Counted from the first letter of the stretch, positions 52,286 through 61,120 are shown. The stretch is 64,000 bases of DNA from Mycobacterium sp. E1747 (GCF_001667775.1 NZ_LZJI01000203.1:124001-188000), one strand, 5' to 3'. The notes: generated by a model from the letters alone, not told the origin. Program-made: numbers and translations.

Positions 52286-53194
52286 ATGGTTCGCACACCC
52301 GGATTGTCGGCCGCACGCGTTGAAGAGCAGCTGGAGCTGTACCGCCAAATGTGGGTACTGAGGCTGCTTGACATGGCGCTGGAAGAGAGGCGCATCGATG
52401 GGCTGCTCAACGAGCCCATGGAGGCCGCCTTCGGGCAGGAGGCGGTGGCCGTGGGCACTGTCGCGGCGCTTCGGCCCGGCGACATCTTGAACACCGCGAT
52501 TCGCCACCTCCAACACGCTCAGGAGGTCGGCGTCGGCCGCCCGTTGGGCCCGGCGATCGCTGAGATGACCGCCCCGAGGCGGTCTGCGGGCGGCGGGAAG
52601 GAAAGCCTCATCGCCGCCGAGTGGAAGCAGATATTCGGCACGTCGGATCCGGTCAGGCAATCTCTCTTGTTCGCGATCGGCGACGCCTATGGGCAGCAGG
52701 TGGCCGGCGAAGGCGGGGTAACCGTGTGCGTCATCGGGGTCGACGCCGCGAAGTCCGCCGAGTTCCAATCGGCCGCGCGGATCGCGGTGTCGTGGCGGCT
52801 TCCGCTCGTGTTCGTCATCGAAAGCGTCGGCGACGCGTCCGGCGTGCGCCGCGGCCCGCGCGAGCGCTACGGATTGCCGTTCTTGTCGGTCGACGGCAGA
52901 GACGTTGCGGCGGTGCGTGATTCGGTCAGCCAAGCGGTGCAACGAGCCGGCGCCGGCGCCGGCGCGGCCATGGTCGAGGCGGTTACCTACCGGACCAGCC
53001 ACCCCGCTGGAGTCGATCCATTGGTTCACGCCCGCCGACAGCTGACCAGCAACGGCGTCAGCGCCGGCCACCTCTACGACGTGGAGCGGCGCGCTCGCCA
53101 CCTGGTGGGCGAGGCCGCGGCGGTCGCGGCCTCGCTCCTGCTGCCGGAGGGTCCGACGCTCGGCGAATCGGACCGCCGGCCGGCCGCTAGCTGA
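52286..53194 (+). CDS. E1-alpha-like (thiamine-diphosphate dehydrogenase family) protein with degenerate cofactor site
   Basis: A 302-residue protein resembling the alpha subunit of pyruvate/branched-chain keto acid dehydrogenase: YRQMWVLRLLDMALEERRID, EPMEAAFGQEAVAVGTVAAL and SAARIAVSWRLPLVFVIES. The thiamine-diphosphate motif, normally GDG with an Asn about 30 residues later, reads GVD (151-153) with no Asn (ARIA). There is no E1-beta gene next to it. So it is either inactive or has a different job, perhaps regulatory. TAGGAGA precedes the ATG. It overlaps the convergent response-regulator gene by eight bases. Confidence 0.8.
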   Translation: MVRTPGLSAARVEEQLELYRQMWVLRLLDMALEERRIDGLLNEPMEAAFGQEAVAVGTVAALRPGDILNTAIRHLQHAQEVGVGRPLGPAIAEMTAPRRSAGGGKESLIAAEWKQIFGTSDPVRQSLLFAIGDAYGQQVAGEGGVTVCVIGVDAAKSAEFQSAARIAVSWRLPLVFVIESVGDASGVRRGPRERYGLPFLSVDGRDVAAVRDSVSQAVQRAGAGAGAAMVEAVTYRTSHPAGVDPLVHARRQLTSNGVSAGHLYDVERRARHLVGEAAAVAASLLLPEGPTLGESDRRPAAS

Positions 53195-53840
53195 GCAGGC
53201 CTTGCCGCATCGCCTCGGCAACGGCGGCGGCGCGATCGCTGACGCCGAGCTTTTCGTACAGGCGCTGCACGTGTGTCTTCACCGTCGACGGTGCCACGAA
53301 CAGCTCGGCGGCCATCAGGGGAATGCTTTGGCCGCGCGCAATCCGGTTGAGCACCTCGCCTTCTCGCGCGCTGAGCACGGGTCCCGTCGGTTGCGCTCGG
53401 TGCCGGATCTCCGCGGTAAGGCCGCCGACAAGCGACGGCGCAACCACATCGCGGCCCTGCGCGCAGTCGAGCACCGCGCTGACGATCTCGCTGCGCGTCG
53501 AATCCTTCAGCACAAACCCGGCGGCGCCCTGCTGCAGTGCCTGGTACACGATGGCCGGCTCGTCGTGTGCCGAAATCAGCAGCACGCGCGTTGGCAATTC
53601 CTGAGTTCGCACCGCAGCGGCCACCTGCCCGCCATCCATGCCGGGCATACGGAAATCGAGCAGGGCGACATCGGGCCGGTGCTCTTTGATCAGTTCGAGT
53701 GCCGACGAGCCGTCGTCGGCCTCACCGACCACATTCACCGAACCGCTCGAGGACAGCGCCCGCACGACGCCCTCACGAAACAGCGGGTGATCGTCGCCGA
53801 CAACCACCCGCACCTTGTCGGACGTTGCTGGGCCGGCCAT
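53187..53840 (-). CDS. NarL/FixJ-type response regulator
   Basis: A 217-residue response regulator. The receiver domain has Asp16/Asp17 (VVGDDHPL), the phospho-acceptor Asp62 in LLDFRMPGMDG, and Lys in FVLKDST. The LuxR-type HTH is LSAREGEVLNRIARGQS, STVKTHVQRLYEKLGVSDR. I use the ATG at 53838-53840; a start at 53861 is possible. It is divergent from the sensor kinase at 53948, with which it forms a two-component system. Confidence 0.92.
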   Translation of the reverse strand: MAGPATSDKVRVVVGDDHPLFREGVVRALSSSGSVNVVGEADDGSSALELIKEHRPDVALLDFRMPGMDGGQVAAAVRTQELPTRVLLISAHDEPAIVYQALQQGAAGFVLKDSTRSEIVSAVLDCAQGRDVVAPSLVGGLTAEIRHRAQPTGPVLSAREGEVLNRIARGQSIPLMAAELFVAPSTVKTHVQRLYEKLGVSDRAAAVAEAMRQGLLS

Positions 53841-53947
53841 GGCGATGAGTCTAGCCCGCAAAGCGTCCGGAGCAATCAGCGGAAACTCTGATGCGCAGCT
53901 GGGCGCTTTGCCCCGAGAGAGCCGCCGCGGGTGAGTACTGTGTTCGC

Positions 53948-55168
53948 GTGGCGGTTGCCAGCAACGCGGAACTGGTTCGGGTGCGCAAGCTTCATCAGCT
54001 GCGCTCGTATCGTCTCGCGTCGGTCCTCCGGATCGGCGTGGTCGGCTTGATGATCGCTGCGATGCTCAGCGGCACCCGCCGGTCCGAGTGGACGCAGCAA
54101 ACTGTGCTGATCGTCGCGTACGGCGCGGTGGCGCTCTGCGCTCTGACGCTGGCTTTCTCGCCGAGCCGGCGATGGTTCACGCGGGGACGGCTGGCCGGCG
54201 TCGGCCGCCTGGAGCCGTTTGCGTTCACGGTCATCGATGTGGTCGTCCTGACCGTCTTCCAGGTGTTGTCGACCAACGGGCTCCATCCGTTGCTCATCAT
54301 GACGGCGCTGCCGGTCCTGATCGGGCTCGACGTCTCGTCCCGGCGGGCTGCCGTGGTGCTTCTCTTCTCGGTGGTTGGCTTCGCGATCGCGGTGCTCGAG
54401 GATCCGGAGATGGTGGGATCGATCGGTGTTGCGGAGGCCACATTCCGGTTCCTGCTCTACGGATTCCTCTGTGTGACAGCGTTTGTCGCGGTCCGGGTGG
54501 AAGAGCGACACACCCGCTCGGTGGCCGGCCTCAGCACGCTGCGCGAGGAGCTGCTCGCGCAGACGATGACCGCTTCCGACGTGGAGCAGCGACGGATCTC
54601 GGAATCCATCCACGACGGACCGCTGCAGGACATCTTGGCGGTGCGCCAAGAGCTGGTCGAACTGGACGCGGCGCTGCCCGGCGATGACCGGGTAGCGCGG
54701 GCGCTGGCCGGCCTCCAGATGGCATCGGAGCGATTGCGGCAGGCGACGTTCGAGTTGCACCCAGCCGTCCTCGAGCAGGTCGGCTTGGCGGCGGCGGTTC
54801 AACAGCTGGCGACACTGACGACCCAGCGATCGAACATCGACATCTCGACCGACATTGATTATCCGATTCGAACCGAGCTGGACCCTGTCGTGTTCGGTGT
54901 GGTGCGCGAGCTGCTATCCAACGTCGTGCAGCATTCGCAGGCCCGGAGCGCGTCGGTCATGCTCGGCATCACGGACGGAGCCTGTGTTTTGCACGTGGTC
55001 GACGACGGGTTGGGATTCGACGATCAGACGGTGGCGCGCCGCCTCGGCGAGGGGCACATCGGATTGGCGTCACACCGGGCCCGCGTGGAAGCCGCCGGGG
55101 GAACGTTCGCCTTCCTCGACACCCCGGTGGGCTCCCACATCTGTGTCGAGCTGCCGATCACCAACTAG
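53948..55168 (+). CDS. HisKA_3-type membrane sensor histidine kinase
   Basis: A 406-residue NarL-system kinase. Membrane helices lie at about 26-42, 52-72, 90-108, 112-128, 134-152 and 165-184. The dimerisation helix RISESIHDGPLQDIL carries the phospho-acceptor His222. The ATPase domain has RELLSNVVQHSQA and VVDDGLGFD. I chose the GTG at 53948 because the ATG at 53891 would lie in the divergent promoter. No sensor domain outside the membrane is visible, so it probably senses within the membrane. Confidence 0.9.
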   Translation: MAVASNAELVRVRKLHQLRSYRLASVLRIGVVGLMIAAMLSGTRRSEWTQQTVLIVAYGAVALCALTLAFSPSRRWFTRGRLAGVGRLEPFAFTVIDVVVLTVFQVLSTNGLHPLLIMTALPVLIGLDVSSRRAAVVLLFSVVGFAIAVLEDPEMVGSIGVAEATFRFLLYGFLCVTAFVAVRVEERHTRSVAGLSTLREELLAQTMTASDVEQRRISESIHDGPLQDILAVRQELVELDAALPGDDRVARALAGLQMASERLRQATFELHPAVLEQVGLAAAVQQLATLTTQRSNIDISTDIDYPIRTELDPVVFGVVRELLSNVVQHSQARSASVMLGITDGACVLHVVDDGLGFDDQTVARRLGEGHIGLASHRARVEAAGGTFAFLDTPVGSHICVELPITN

Positions 55169-55319
55169 GCGTCATCGAATCACGTTATCGGCCACAGTTA
55201 TTCGCAGCACTTTTCCCTAGGCGCGAGTCCGGCGTGAGCAACGCGGCGCAGTGCCGCGAGGTTCGGTTCATAGAGGACCGTCCCGAGCACGGCATATTCG
55301 ACCGCAGCCGCGGCCGGCT

Positions 55320-55448
55320 GGGCCGCCGAGATCGCCGAACAGATCGACAGCGCCCGCTCGGTCGTGGTCGACAAGGCCGGCCATTGCCCGCAGATCGAGC
55401 AGTCGGCAACGGTGAACCGGCTACTGCTCGATTTCCCGCTTCGAACGC
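55320..55448 (+). pseudogene. C-terminal fragment of an alpha/beta hydrolase
   Basis: On the plus strand IDSARSVVVDKAGHCPQIEQ and VNRLLLDF read like the end of an alpha/beta hydrolase, with the catalytic His in DKAGHCPQIE. Nothing of the rest of the family is present upstream, and the frame runs on without a stop into the antisense of mmcO. It is a relic of about 40 codons. Confidence 0.6.
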
Positions 55449-57086
55449 CTAGAATACGTAGTCCAGCCGGGTCTCCATCCCGGCCTCTTGGTGATAGGTG
55501 TTGTGGCAATGCAGCATCCACAGGCCCGGATTGTCGGCCACCAGCACGGCGAGCAGCTTCTGCTTGGGCAGCACCATTAGGGTGTCCTTGCGGGGTCCGG
55601 GGCTGCCGTCGGACTTGATCAGTTGAAACGTGTGGCCGTGCAGGTGGATCGGGTGGTACATCATCGTGGGGTTGTCGAACGTGATAGTGGGGCGTTCACC
55701 CTGCCGGACGTGCAGCGGTTCGGTGTCGCTGTAGGGCTTTCCGTTGATCGTCCAGTTGTATTGGACCATGTTGCCGCCCAATACCACCGGTAGGTTCAGG
55801 CCCGGCTGGGGCCGGCCCAGGTTCACTGGCGTTGTGGCCGTGAACATTTCCACGGTGCCCACGCGCCGATCGAGTTCGGCCGGTTGGAATCCGGGGTCGG
55901 GCGGGCTGCCCGCCCCGGTGGACAGCAACGCGCGGGCCAGAGCGTTCTTACCCTCCGCGAGTGCAACCAAAGGGAATACGCCGTCGGCGGCGGTCACGAC
56001 GACGTCGTAGCGCTCGGCCATGCCGATCAGCAGCGCGTCGACTTGGGTAGGGACCACGGGGTAGCCGTCGGTGTGGGTGACCGTCATCGAATGGCCCGCC
56101 AGTGCGACGCGGAACGTGGTGTCGGAGCCGGTGTTGATGAAGCGGATCCGGATACGCTGCCCGGGCTTCGCGCCGAACGTCATGGGCGCGGCCGGGATTC
56201 GACCGTTGATCAAGTAATAGGGGTAGACGATGTCGCCGGCGTCTCCGCCAAGCAGATCGCTTCTGCCCACGCCCCGCGTCGCGGCCGTCGGGGGCGGCGT
56301 ACTTGTCGAGCTGGTCTGGCTGGTCGACGTTGTCGGGGTCTCACTCGTCGAGGACGTCGTCGGGCTCTCGCTCGTCGTCGAGGGCGTCGAAGTGGTGGTC
56401 GTCGTGGCGGGAGCGCTTGGCCGGGCGGGCTTGTTGGGGCTGGTCAGTTCGGTGTAGAGCTGCTGTGGCGACTTCCCGAGGCCGTCCGTCCAGTCATCAA
56501 GCACCACAATCCATTCCGCGTCGTAATTGCCCTCGGTCGGGTCGTCGATGATGACCGGCAGGTACAGGCCCGTGTCGGCGTCCAGGCCCCCGGTGTGCGG
56601 ATGGGCCCAGTAGGTGCCCGCGTTCGGGACGGAGAAGCGGTAGGTGAAGTCCTGGCCGGCGGGGATGTTCGGGCTGGCGGGCGCGGCGCCGTCCATGTCG
56701 TTGCGCAGGGCGATGCCGTGCCAGTGCACCGACGACGGGTGATCGAGCCGGTTCGCGACGGTCACCACCAGCTCGTCGCCGATGCGCGCCCGGATCGGGG
56801 ACCCGGGGACGGAGTCGCCGTAGGCCAGTGTGCGGACGATGGGGCCGCCGAGGTCGACCTGGACCTGCTGGGCGGTCAGGTTGGCGGTGACGGTGCGGCC
56901 GCTGTGCGGCCTGGCGGCCTCGGCCGCGTCGATGGCCGCGGCCATCTGGGCGTTGCCCGTGAGCGCGGGCTTGGATTGACCGCATGCCGCCAGCGCGAAC
57001 CCGCCGGCGATGCCGGCGGCGATGAATCCTCGCCTGCTGAGCCGGGTTTCCGCCACGGAGGCGCCGCTTGTGGGTTGCACAGGCAT
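55449..57086 (-). CDS. mmcO: multicopper oxidase MmcO-like lipoprotein
   Basis: A 545-residue multicopper oxidase, very similar along its length to M. tuberculosis MmcO (Rv0846c), which oxidises Cu(I) and protects against copper. Tat signal SRRGFIAAG (17-25) and a lipobox LAAC with Cys35 predict an exported lipoprotein. Copper ligands are HWHG (121-124), HPH (162-164), HPIHLHGH (near 478) and HCHNTYHQEAGM (near 526). Between the first and second cupredoxin domains (about 224-268) is a Thr/Ser/Pro-rich stretch where, from memory, M. tuberculosis MmcO has a short Met-containing loop. It is probably copper-induced, but no operator was recognised. Confidence 0.9.
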   Translation of the reverse strand: MPVQPTSGASVAETRLSRRGFIAAGIAGGFALAACGQSKPALTGNAQMAAAIDAAEAARPHSGRTVTANLTAQQVQVDLGGPIVRTLAYGDSVPGSPIRARIGDELVVTVANRLDHPSSVHWHGIALRNDMDGAAPASPNIPAGQDFTYRFSVPNAGTYWAHPHTGGLDADTGLYLPVIIDDPTEGNYDAEWIVVLDDWTDGLGKSPQQLYTELTSPNKPARPSAPATTTTTSTPSTTSESPTTSSTSETPTTSTSQTSSTSTPPPTAATRGVGRSDLLGGDAGDIVYPYYLINGRIPAAPMTFGAKPGQRIRIRFINTGSDTTFRVALAGHSMTVTHTDGYPVVPTQVDALLIGMAERYDVVVTAADGVFPLVALAEGKNALARALLSTGAGSPPDPGFQPAELDRRVGTVEMFTATTPVNLGRPQPGLNLPVVLGGNMVQYNWTINGKPYSDTEPLHVRQGERPTITFDNPTMMYHPIHLHGHTFQLIKSDGSPGPRKDTLMVLPKQKLLAVLVADNPGLWMLHCHNTYHQEAGMETRLDYVF

Positions 57087-57170
57087 TGATCGCTCCTCGT
57101 CGTCATCGATCTCCGGCGTCTTATACCGTGCTCGGCCGCTGGGCTCAGCGCAACTACCGAGGCGGTGGGT

Positions 57171-57232
57171 GTCGAGATTGCCGCGACGGTCGTACCGTCG
57201 ATCGCGACCACAGCCCTCATCGCAATCTCGAC
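57171..57232. repeat. nested inverted repeat between mmcO and the NmrA-like gene
   Basis: Outer arms GTCGAGATTGC (57171-57181) and GCAATCTCGAC (57222-57232) match perfectly. Inside lies GACGGT-CGT-ACCGTC. It begins 13 bases after the NmrA-like stop (reading leftward) and 85 bases before the mmcO start. It could be a terminator or a small dispersed palindromic element. Confidence 0.55.
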
Positions 57233-57244
57233 GCGCTTGGTGTC

Positions 57245-58012
57245 CTAATTGGCGTCGCTATGCGCCGGGGAAGCCATCCAGTCCTCGAAGCGGGTCGGAT
57301 AGATCGTCGCGTCTTCGCCGTCGACGGGTACGATGCTGCGGTCGTCGAGTAATGCGCCGTAATAGCGGACATTGTCGTCGGTGATCACCTGGCGGGCGTC
57401 GCCGGTCGCAGCGAACCGGGTCCGGATGAAGTCGTCCATGCCGTGCTTTTCGGGGCCGGCGATGTTGATGACGCGGTTGACCGGGTCGCCGCTTGCCGCG
57501 CGGGTGACGGCCGTGGCGACGTCGGACGCCGCGATGGGCTGGAACGCGCCATGCGGGGCGCGGACCGTGGCACCGTCGGCCATCGAATCGGCAATGCCGC
57601 CAACGAATTCGAAGAACTGAGTCGCCCGCACGATCGAGTACGGGAAGCCCGATTCCACGATCTCTTTTTCCTGGGCGATCTTTGCCCGCATGTAGCCGCT
57701 TTCGGCCGCGCGGTCGGCTCCCACGATCGAGAGCGCGACGTGGTGCTGCGCGCCGGCGACTCGCTCCGCCTCGAGGAGGTTGCGGGTGGAGGTGGTGAAG
57801 AAGTTCAGGACATCGTCGTCTGCCCAGGACGGCGAGTTGGAGACGTCCACAACCGTGTGGACACCGGCGAGAGCCTCGGCGAGGCCTTCGCCGGTGACCG
57901 CGTTGACCCCGGACCTGGGCGAGGCGGGGATGGCCTCGTGTCCCAGGTCGTTGAGCTGGGCGACGACCTGCGATCCGATGAGTCCGCTGCCCCCGACGAC
58001 CAACACCTTCAT
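57245..58012 (-). CDS. NmrA-like NAD(P)-binding protein
   Basis: A 255-residue atypical SDR. VLVVGGSGLIGSQVVAQLND is at the N-terminus, then VHTVVDVSNSP, ALSIVGADRAAESGYMRAK and YSIVRATQFFEF. I start it at the ATG at 58010-58012, with GGGAGG seven bases before. Proteins of this type reduce quinones or sense NADP. A copy of the TetR operator seen before the 59130 gene lies about 100 bases upstream (58111-58132), so it is probably a target of that repressor. Confidence 0.88.
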   Translation of the reverse strand: MKVLVVGGSGLIGSQVVAQLNDLGHEAIPASPRSGVNAVTGEGLAEALAGVHTVVDVSNSPSWADDDVLNFFTTSTRNLLEAERVAGAQHHVALSIVGADRAAESGYMRAKIAQEKEIVESGFPYSIVRATQFFEFVGGIADSMADGATVRAPHGAFQPIAASDVATAVTRAASGDPVNRVINIAGPEKHGMDDFIRTRFAATGDARQVITDDNVRYYGALLDDRSIVPVDGEDATIYPTRFEDWMASPAHSDAN

Positions 58013-58110
58013 GAGCAACCTCCCGAGTTTCCCGATGCACTGGCTCACTCAGCATGGCGTGCGCACGGGACGAGGGGAACCCTAGCGACGTACCCACCGG
58101 CTCGGGGCCG

Positions 58111-58132
58111 TCAAATCAACCGCTTGGCTTAA
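58111..58132. promoter_or_regulatory. TetR-type operator before the NmrA-like gene
   Basis: TCAAATCAACCGCTTGGCTTAA matches the palindrome at 59081-59104 in 17 of 22 aligned positions, with conserved AAATCA and TTG-CTTAA half sites. Confidence 0.55.
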
Positions 58133-58138
58133 CCTGAT

Positions 58139-58249
58139 CGCACTCCCGACGATGTCGCCGAGGCGGCGTTGTATTCCGCCACCGACCGGTCGCGCTATGT
58201 CACCGGGACGGTGCTGCCGGTGGACGGGGGGCATGCGCCGGCAAGGTGA
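58139..58249 (+). pseudogene. C-terminal remnant of an SDR gene
   Basis: The plus strand encodes PDDVAEAALYSATDRSRYVT then GTVLPVDGGHAPAR and a stop at 58247-58249. This is the typical C-terminal end of a classical SDR. No N-terminal part is present: the sequence upstream is the promoter of the NmrA-like gene. Confidence 0.65.
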
Positions 58250-58281
58250 CCCGCCCGCGCAAGGACCAGTGAGGGACGGCG

Positions 58282-58926
58282 TCAAAGCCCTTGAGCGGGA
58301 TGTCCGGCGTGGGTTTCCAGCCGTAACTTGGCCAGCGCCTGCGCGCGCTCGAGGTCTTCGGCGCCAGCGCTTTCCGTGATCACGCTGTGTGAATGTGTCA
58401 GGACGCCGAGCACCGCTTCGCTGGGGAGGTCGGGAAATTGGTGCCCGAGTACTTCGGCCGCCCTCCTCAACTCGAAGAGTTTCGGGTACGCGCGCTCCTC
58501 CGGTGTTGGAGGCACGACGCGGGTGACGTCCTGGGCGTGCTGCAGCACGGCGATGGTCTTCTTGCCGTCTTTGATCGGGTCGTTCATCGGTGTCCACACC
58601 CTGTAAACGAACGCGCCCGGGTTCCGCCGGTCGGGAAGATCGTAGCGCTGGACACCCATCCAGTGCCGGATCCCACGGCGGAAAACCAACTCCAGCGACG
58701 CGGCGACGTTGGCCACGCCGTCCGCTTCGGGATCGGCCGGGTTATCCGGGAAGACGTCGAACAGCTGGTGGCCCAGCAGGTCTTCGCGCGGATGCCCCGA
58801 CACTCGTTCGCAGGCAGAGTTCACCGCGCGGATCCGCAAGTCCGCGTCGGCCAGCAGGTGCGGTGACCACTTCGATTGGAACCACGCGGATTCCTCGATC
58901 GCCGCGACCCGGCTGGCTGACAACAT
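58282..58926 (-). CDS. PAS-domain protein
   Basis: A 214-residue protein with one PAS domain (about 15-130). HLLADADLRIRAVNSACERV and GHPREDLLGHQLFDVFPDNP are typical, then FVYRVWTPM and AVLQHAQDVTRV close the fold. The last 70 residues contain a short helical segment but no kinase, ANTAR or HTH domain that I can see. It may sense redox or a small ligand and act through a partner. It stands alone between remnants. Confidence 0.8.
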   Translation of the reverse strand: MLSASRVAAIEESAWFQSKWSPHLLADADLRIRAVNSACERVSGHPREDLLGHQLFDVFPDNPADPEADGVANVAASLELVFRRGIRHWMGVQRYDLPDRRNPGAFVYRVWTPMNDPIKDGKKTIAVLQHAQDVTRVVPPTPEERAYPKLFELRRAAEVLGHQFPDLPSEAVLGVLTHSHSVITESAGAEDLERAQALAKLRLETHAGHPAQGL

Positions 58927-59080
58927 GATTACCCCTGCAATGGTTCACCGTCCTGACACCGCCACGGCGCCGCCGCGCAAGCAGCTATCGTGACCCAGCC
59001 GGGCCGCCCCCGACGAGGGACCTTTGTCACCCGCTGCCCGCCAAGTGGCACCGAAGCACCACCAGAACCGGCCTGCGCTA

Positions 59081-59104
59081 ATTAAATCAGTCGGTTGACT
59101 TAAT
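59081..59104. promoter_or_regulatory. TetR autoregulatory operator
   Basis: ATTAAATCAG-TCGG-TTGACTTAAT: 10-bp arms with 8 matching pairs, ending 25 bases before the TetR start. A related copy is at 58111-58132. Confidence 0.6.
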
Positions 59105-59129
59105 CGTCGGTCCGCGATTGACTGTCCGG

Positions 59130-59795
59130 GTGACCACTATCGGCCGGGGCGCGCGTACCGATCGGGCCAGTTCCACCCAGGAAGCGATCCTGGTTGCGGC
59201 CGAGCGGTTGTACGCCGAGCACGGCATGTTCGCGGTGTCGAACCGACAGGTGAGCGAGGCCGCCGGTCAGGGCAATAACGCGGCGGTGGGCTACCACTTC
59301 GGCACCAAGGCCGACCTGGTGCGGGCGATCGAACACAAACATCGCCGGCCCGTCGAGCGGTTGCGCGAGCAGATGATGGCCGAGCTGCACGATTCGAAGG
59401 AATCCCCCGATCTGCGGGATTGGGTGGCCTGCCTGGTGCGCCCGCTCACCGAGCACCTGGAGGAGCTCGGCAATCCCACCTGGTACGCGCGGTTCGCGGC
59501 CCAGGCGATGACCGACCCCGCGTACTACAACATCATCGTCAAGGGCGCCCTCAGCTCACCGTCCCTGGTTCAGGTCGTAGAGGGCATCAACCGCTGCCTG
59601 CCCGACCTGCCGCCCGAAGTGCACTTCGAACGAAACGTCATGGCCCGCAACCTGTTGATGCACACGTGCGCCGATCGGGAACGCGCGCTTGCCGCGGGTG
59701 CTTCGCCGCCCCAGCGCTCCTGGCGAGCCGCGGCGTCCGGCCTCATCGACGCCACCGTGGGCATGTGGCTGGCGCCCGTCACGCCGTACGAGTGA
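59130..59795 (+). CDS. TetR family transcriptional regulator
   Basis: A 221-residue TetR protein. The HTH is TQEAILVAAERLYAEHGMFA, NRQVSEAAGQGNNAAVGYHF and GTKADLV (about 16-64). This longer turn with GNNAAVGYHFG is typical of the CerR/C-terminal-domain mycobacterial subgroup. I use the GTG at 59130; a TTG at 59118 is in the same frame. It probably represses itself and the NmrA-like gene through the two related palindromes. Confidence 0.87.
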   Translation: MTTIGRGARTDRASSTQEAILVAAERLYAEHGMFAVSNRQVSEAAGQGNNAAVGYHFGTKADLVRAIEHKHRRPVERLREQMMAELHDSKESPDLRDWVACLVRPLTEHLEELGNPTWYARFAAQAMTDPAYYNIIVKGALSSPSLVQVVEGINRCLPDLPPEVHFERNVMARNLLMHTCADRERALAAGASPPQRSWRAAASGLIDATVGMWLAPVTPYE

Positions 59796-59806
59796 AAGGT
59801 CTGCAG

Positions 59807-60000
59807 ATGAAAGTGACTGTCGACCAAGACGTCTGCGCGTCGTCGGGAAACGTGTGCTGAATGCGCCCGAGGTATTCGACCAGCGCGACGATGGCGGAGT
59901 CGTGGTCCTGTTCAATCCCAGTCCATCGCCCGATCAGGCCGGTAGCGCACGGCGGGCGGCGGCGGCCTGCCCTGCGCTGGCCATCCGCATCGAGGAATGA
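59807..60000 (+). pseudogene. frameshifted ferredoxin gene
   Basis: It begins MKVTVDQDVCASSGN, as in mycobacterial 3Fe-4S/4Fe-4S ferredoxins, then hits a stop after VC. The rest (VLNAPEVFDQRDDGGVVVLF, ACPALAIRIEE) follows in another frame. The expected Cys-Val-Leu is lost at the break near 59852. It starts 12 bases after the TetR gene, the usual place for a ferredoxin serving a P450. A sequencing error would also explain a single break. Confidence 0.65.
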
Positions 60001-60001
60001 C

Positions 60002-60282
60002 ATGTCGGAAACGCTTGCCAACACTTCCGCGGGCCAGGCGGCCTTCGAGAAGGGCTGGCGCAGCTGGGCGGCGAGGCGACCCTAACCGGAATCGGCTACG
60101 TCGTGCCGCTGGGGCGCGCCGGCCAGGTTGACGAGATCACTGGCGTCGCAGTGTTTCTGGCTTCCGACATGTCGGCGTATCTGACCGGGCAGACCCTGCA
60201 CGTCGACGGCGGAACCCACGCTGCGAGTGGCTGGTACCACGACCCGCAGACGGGAGACTACCGGCTCGGTCCGTCCGGTTAG
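60002..60282 (+). pseudogene. deletion scar joining a short N-terminus to an SDR C-terminus
   Basis: The first 27 codons ([20 protein letters not shown]...) start a gene I do not recognise and stop at 60082-60084. From about 60072 another frame encodes the end of an [35 protein letters not shown]. This looks like an internal deletion that removed most of one or two genes. It ends four bases into the convergent SDR gene. Confidence 0.6.
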
Positions 60283-61109
60283 TGGCTCCACCCTTCGGCG
60301 GCCTGCTCAGAGAAGGTGCGATCGATGCGCTCGAACCTGCGGCGGATCGAGGCACGGGCAGCCTCGTGCGGCAGCACGTACAGGCGGTTGGCCAGGATCG
60401 CGTCCGCCGTCAACCGGGCGACGTCGTGGACCGTCACGCTCTCGTCCTGCGTCGGAAGCGTCCCGTCCGCCGCCTCCGGCGAAGAGGACAGGCCGTAGTC
60501 CGCGCCCCGGATCCGTTCCGAGTTGGAGACCAGCTTGGTCTCCACCACCATCGGGCACAGCACCGAAACGCCGATGCCGTTGTCCTTGACCTCCCGGGCC
60601 AGCGTCTCGGCCAAGCCGACGACGCCGTACTTGGCGACGCCGTACGCCCCGAGGCCGGCGTTGGGAACCAGGCCGGCGAAGGAGGCGGTGAACGCGAGGT
60701 GTCCGCCCGTGCCCTGTTCGAGCAGGCGGGGCAGGAAGGCCTCGACGGCGTGGATGTTGCCCCACAGGTCGATGTCGATGACCCAGCGCCAGTCGTCGTG
60801 GGTCATCTGCGCGATCGGGCCCGCGACCACGATGCCGGCATTGCTGAAGACGACGTCGACGCGGCCGAGCACGCGAAAAGACTCCTTCGCGAGGTGCACC
60901 ATCTCGTGGAGATGCCGGACGTCGCACACCACGCCGTGGGCCTCGAATCCCTGGGCGCGCAAGTGGTTTACCGCCTGCTCCAAGCCGGGCTGATCGACGT
61001 CGGACAGCACCACGCGAGCGCCTCGGCGGCCGAATTCGGTGGCTGTGGCCAAGCCGATGCCGCTCGCCCCGCCGGTGACGACCGTTCCGCGACCTTCAAA
61101 CCCGTCCAT
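60279..61109 (-). CDS. SDR family oxidoreductase
   Basis: A complete 276-residue [19 protein letters not shown] is the cofactor loop, [11 protein letters not shown] suggests NAD(H), and [20 protein letters not shown] and YGVAKYGV (Tyr-x3-Lys) follow. The C-terminal 60 residues ([20 protein letters not shown]) belong to the mycobacterial subgroup often found near P450 genes. It is the only intact SDR among several remnants. Confidence 0.9.
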   Translation of the reverse strand: MDGFEGRGTVVTGGASGIGLATATEFGRRGARVVLSDVDQPGLEQAVNHLRAQGFEAHGVVCDVRHLHEMVHLAKESFRVLGRVDVVFSNAGIVVAGPIAQMTHDDWRWVIDIDLWGNIHAVEAFLPRLLEQGTGGHLAFTASFAGLVPNAGLGAYGVAKYGVVGLAETLAREVKDNGIGVSVLCPMVVETKLVSNSERIRGADYGLSSSPEAADGTLPTQDESVTVHDVARLTADAILANRLYVLPHEAARASIRRRFERIDRTFSEQAAEGWSH

Positions 61110-61120
61110 GGGACGGAACT

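Noticed and set aside
55884-57089. 401-codon open frame on the plus strand
   Set aside because: It is antisense to mmcO. The Gly/Arg/Val-rich product is typical of the mirror frame of a GC-rich gene.
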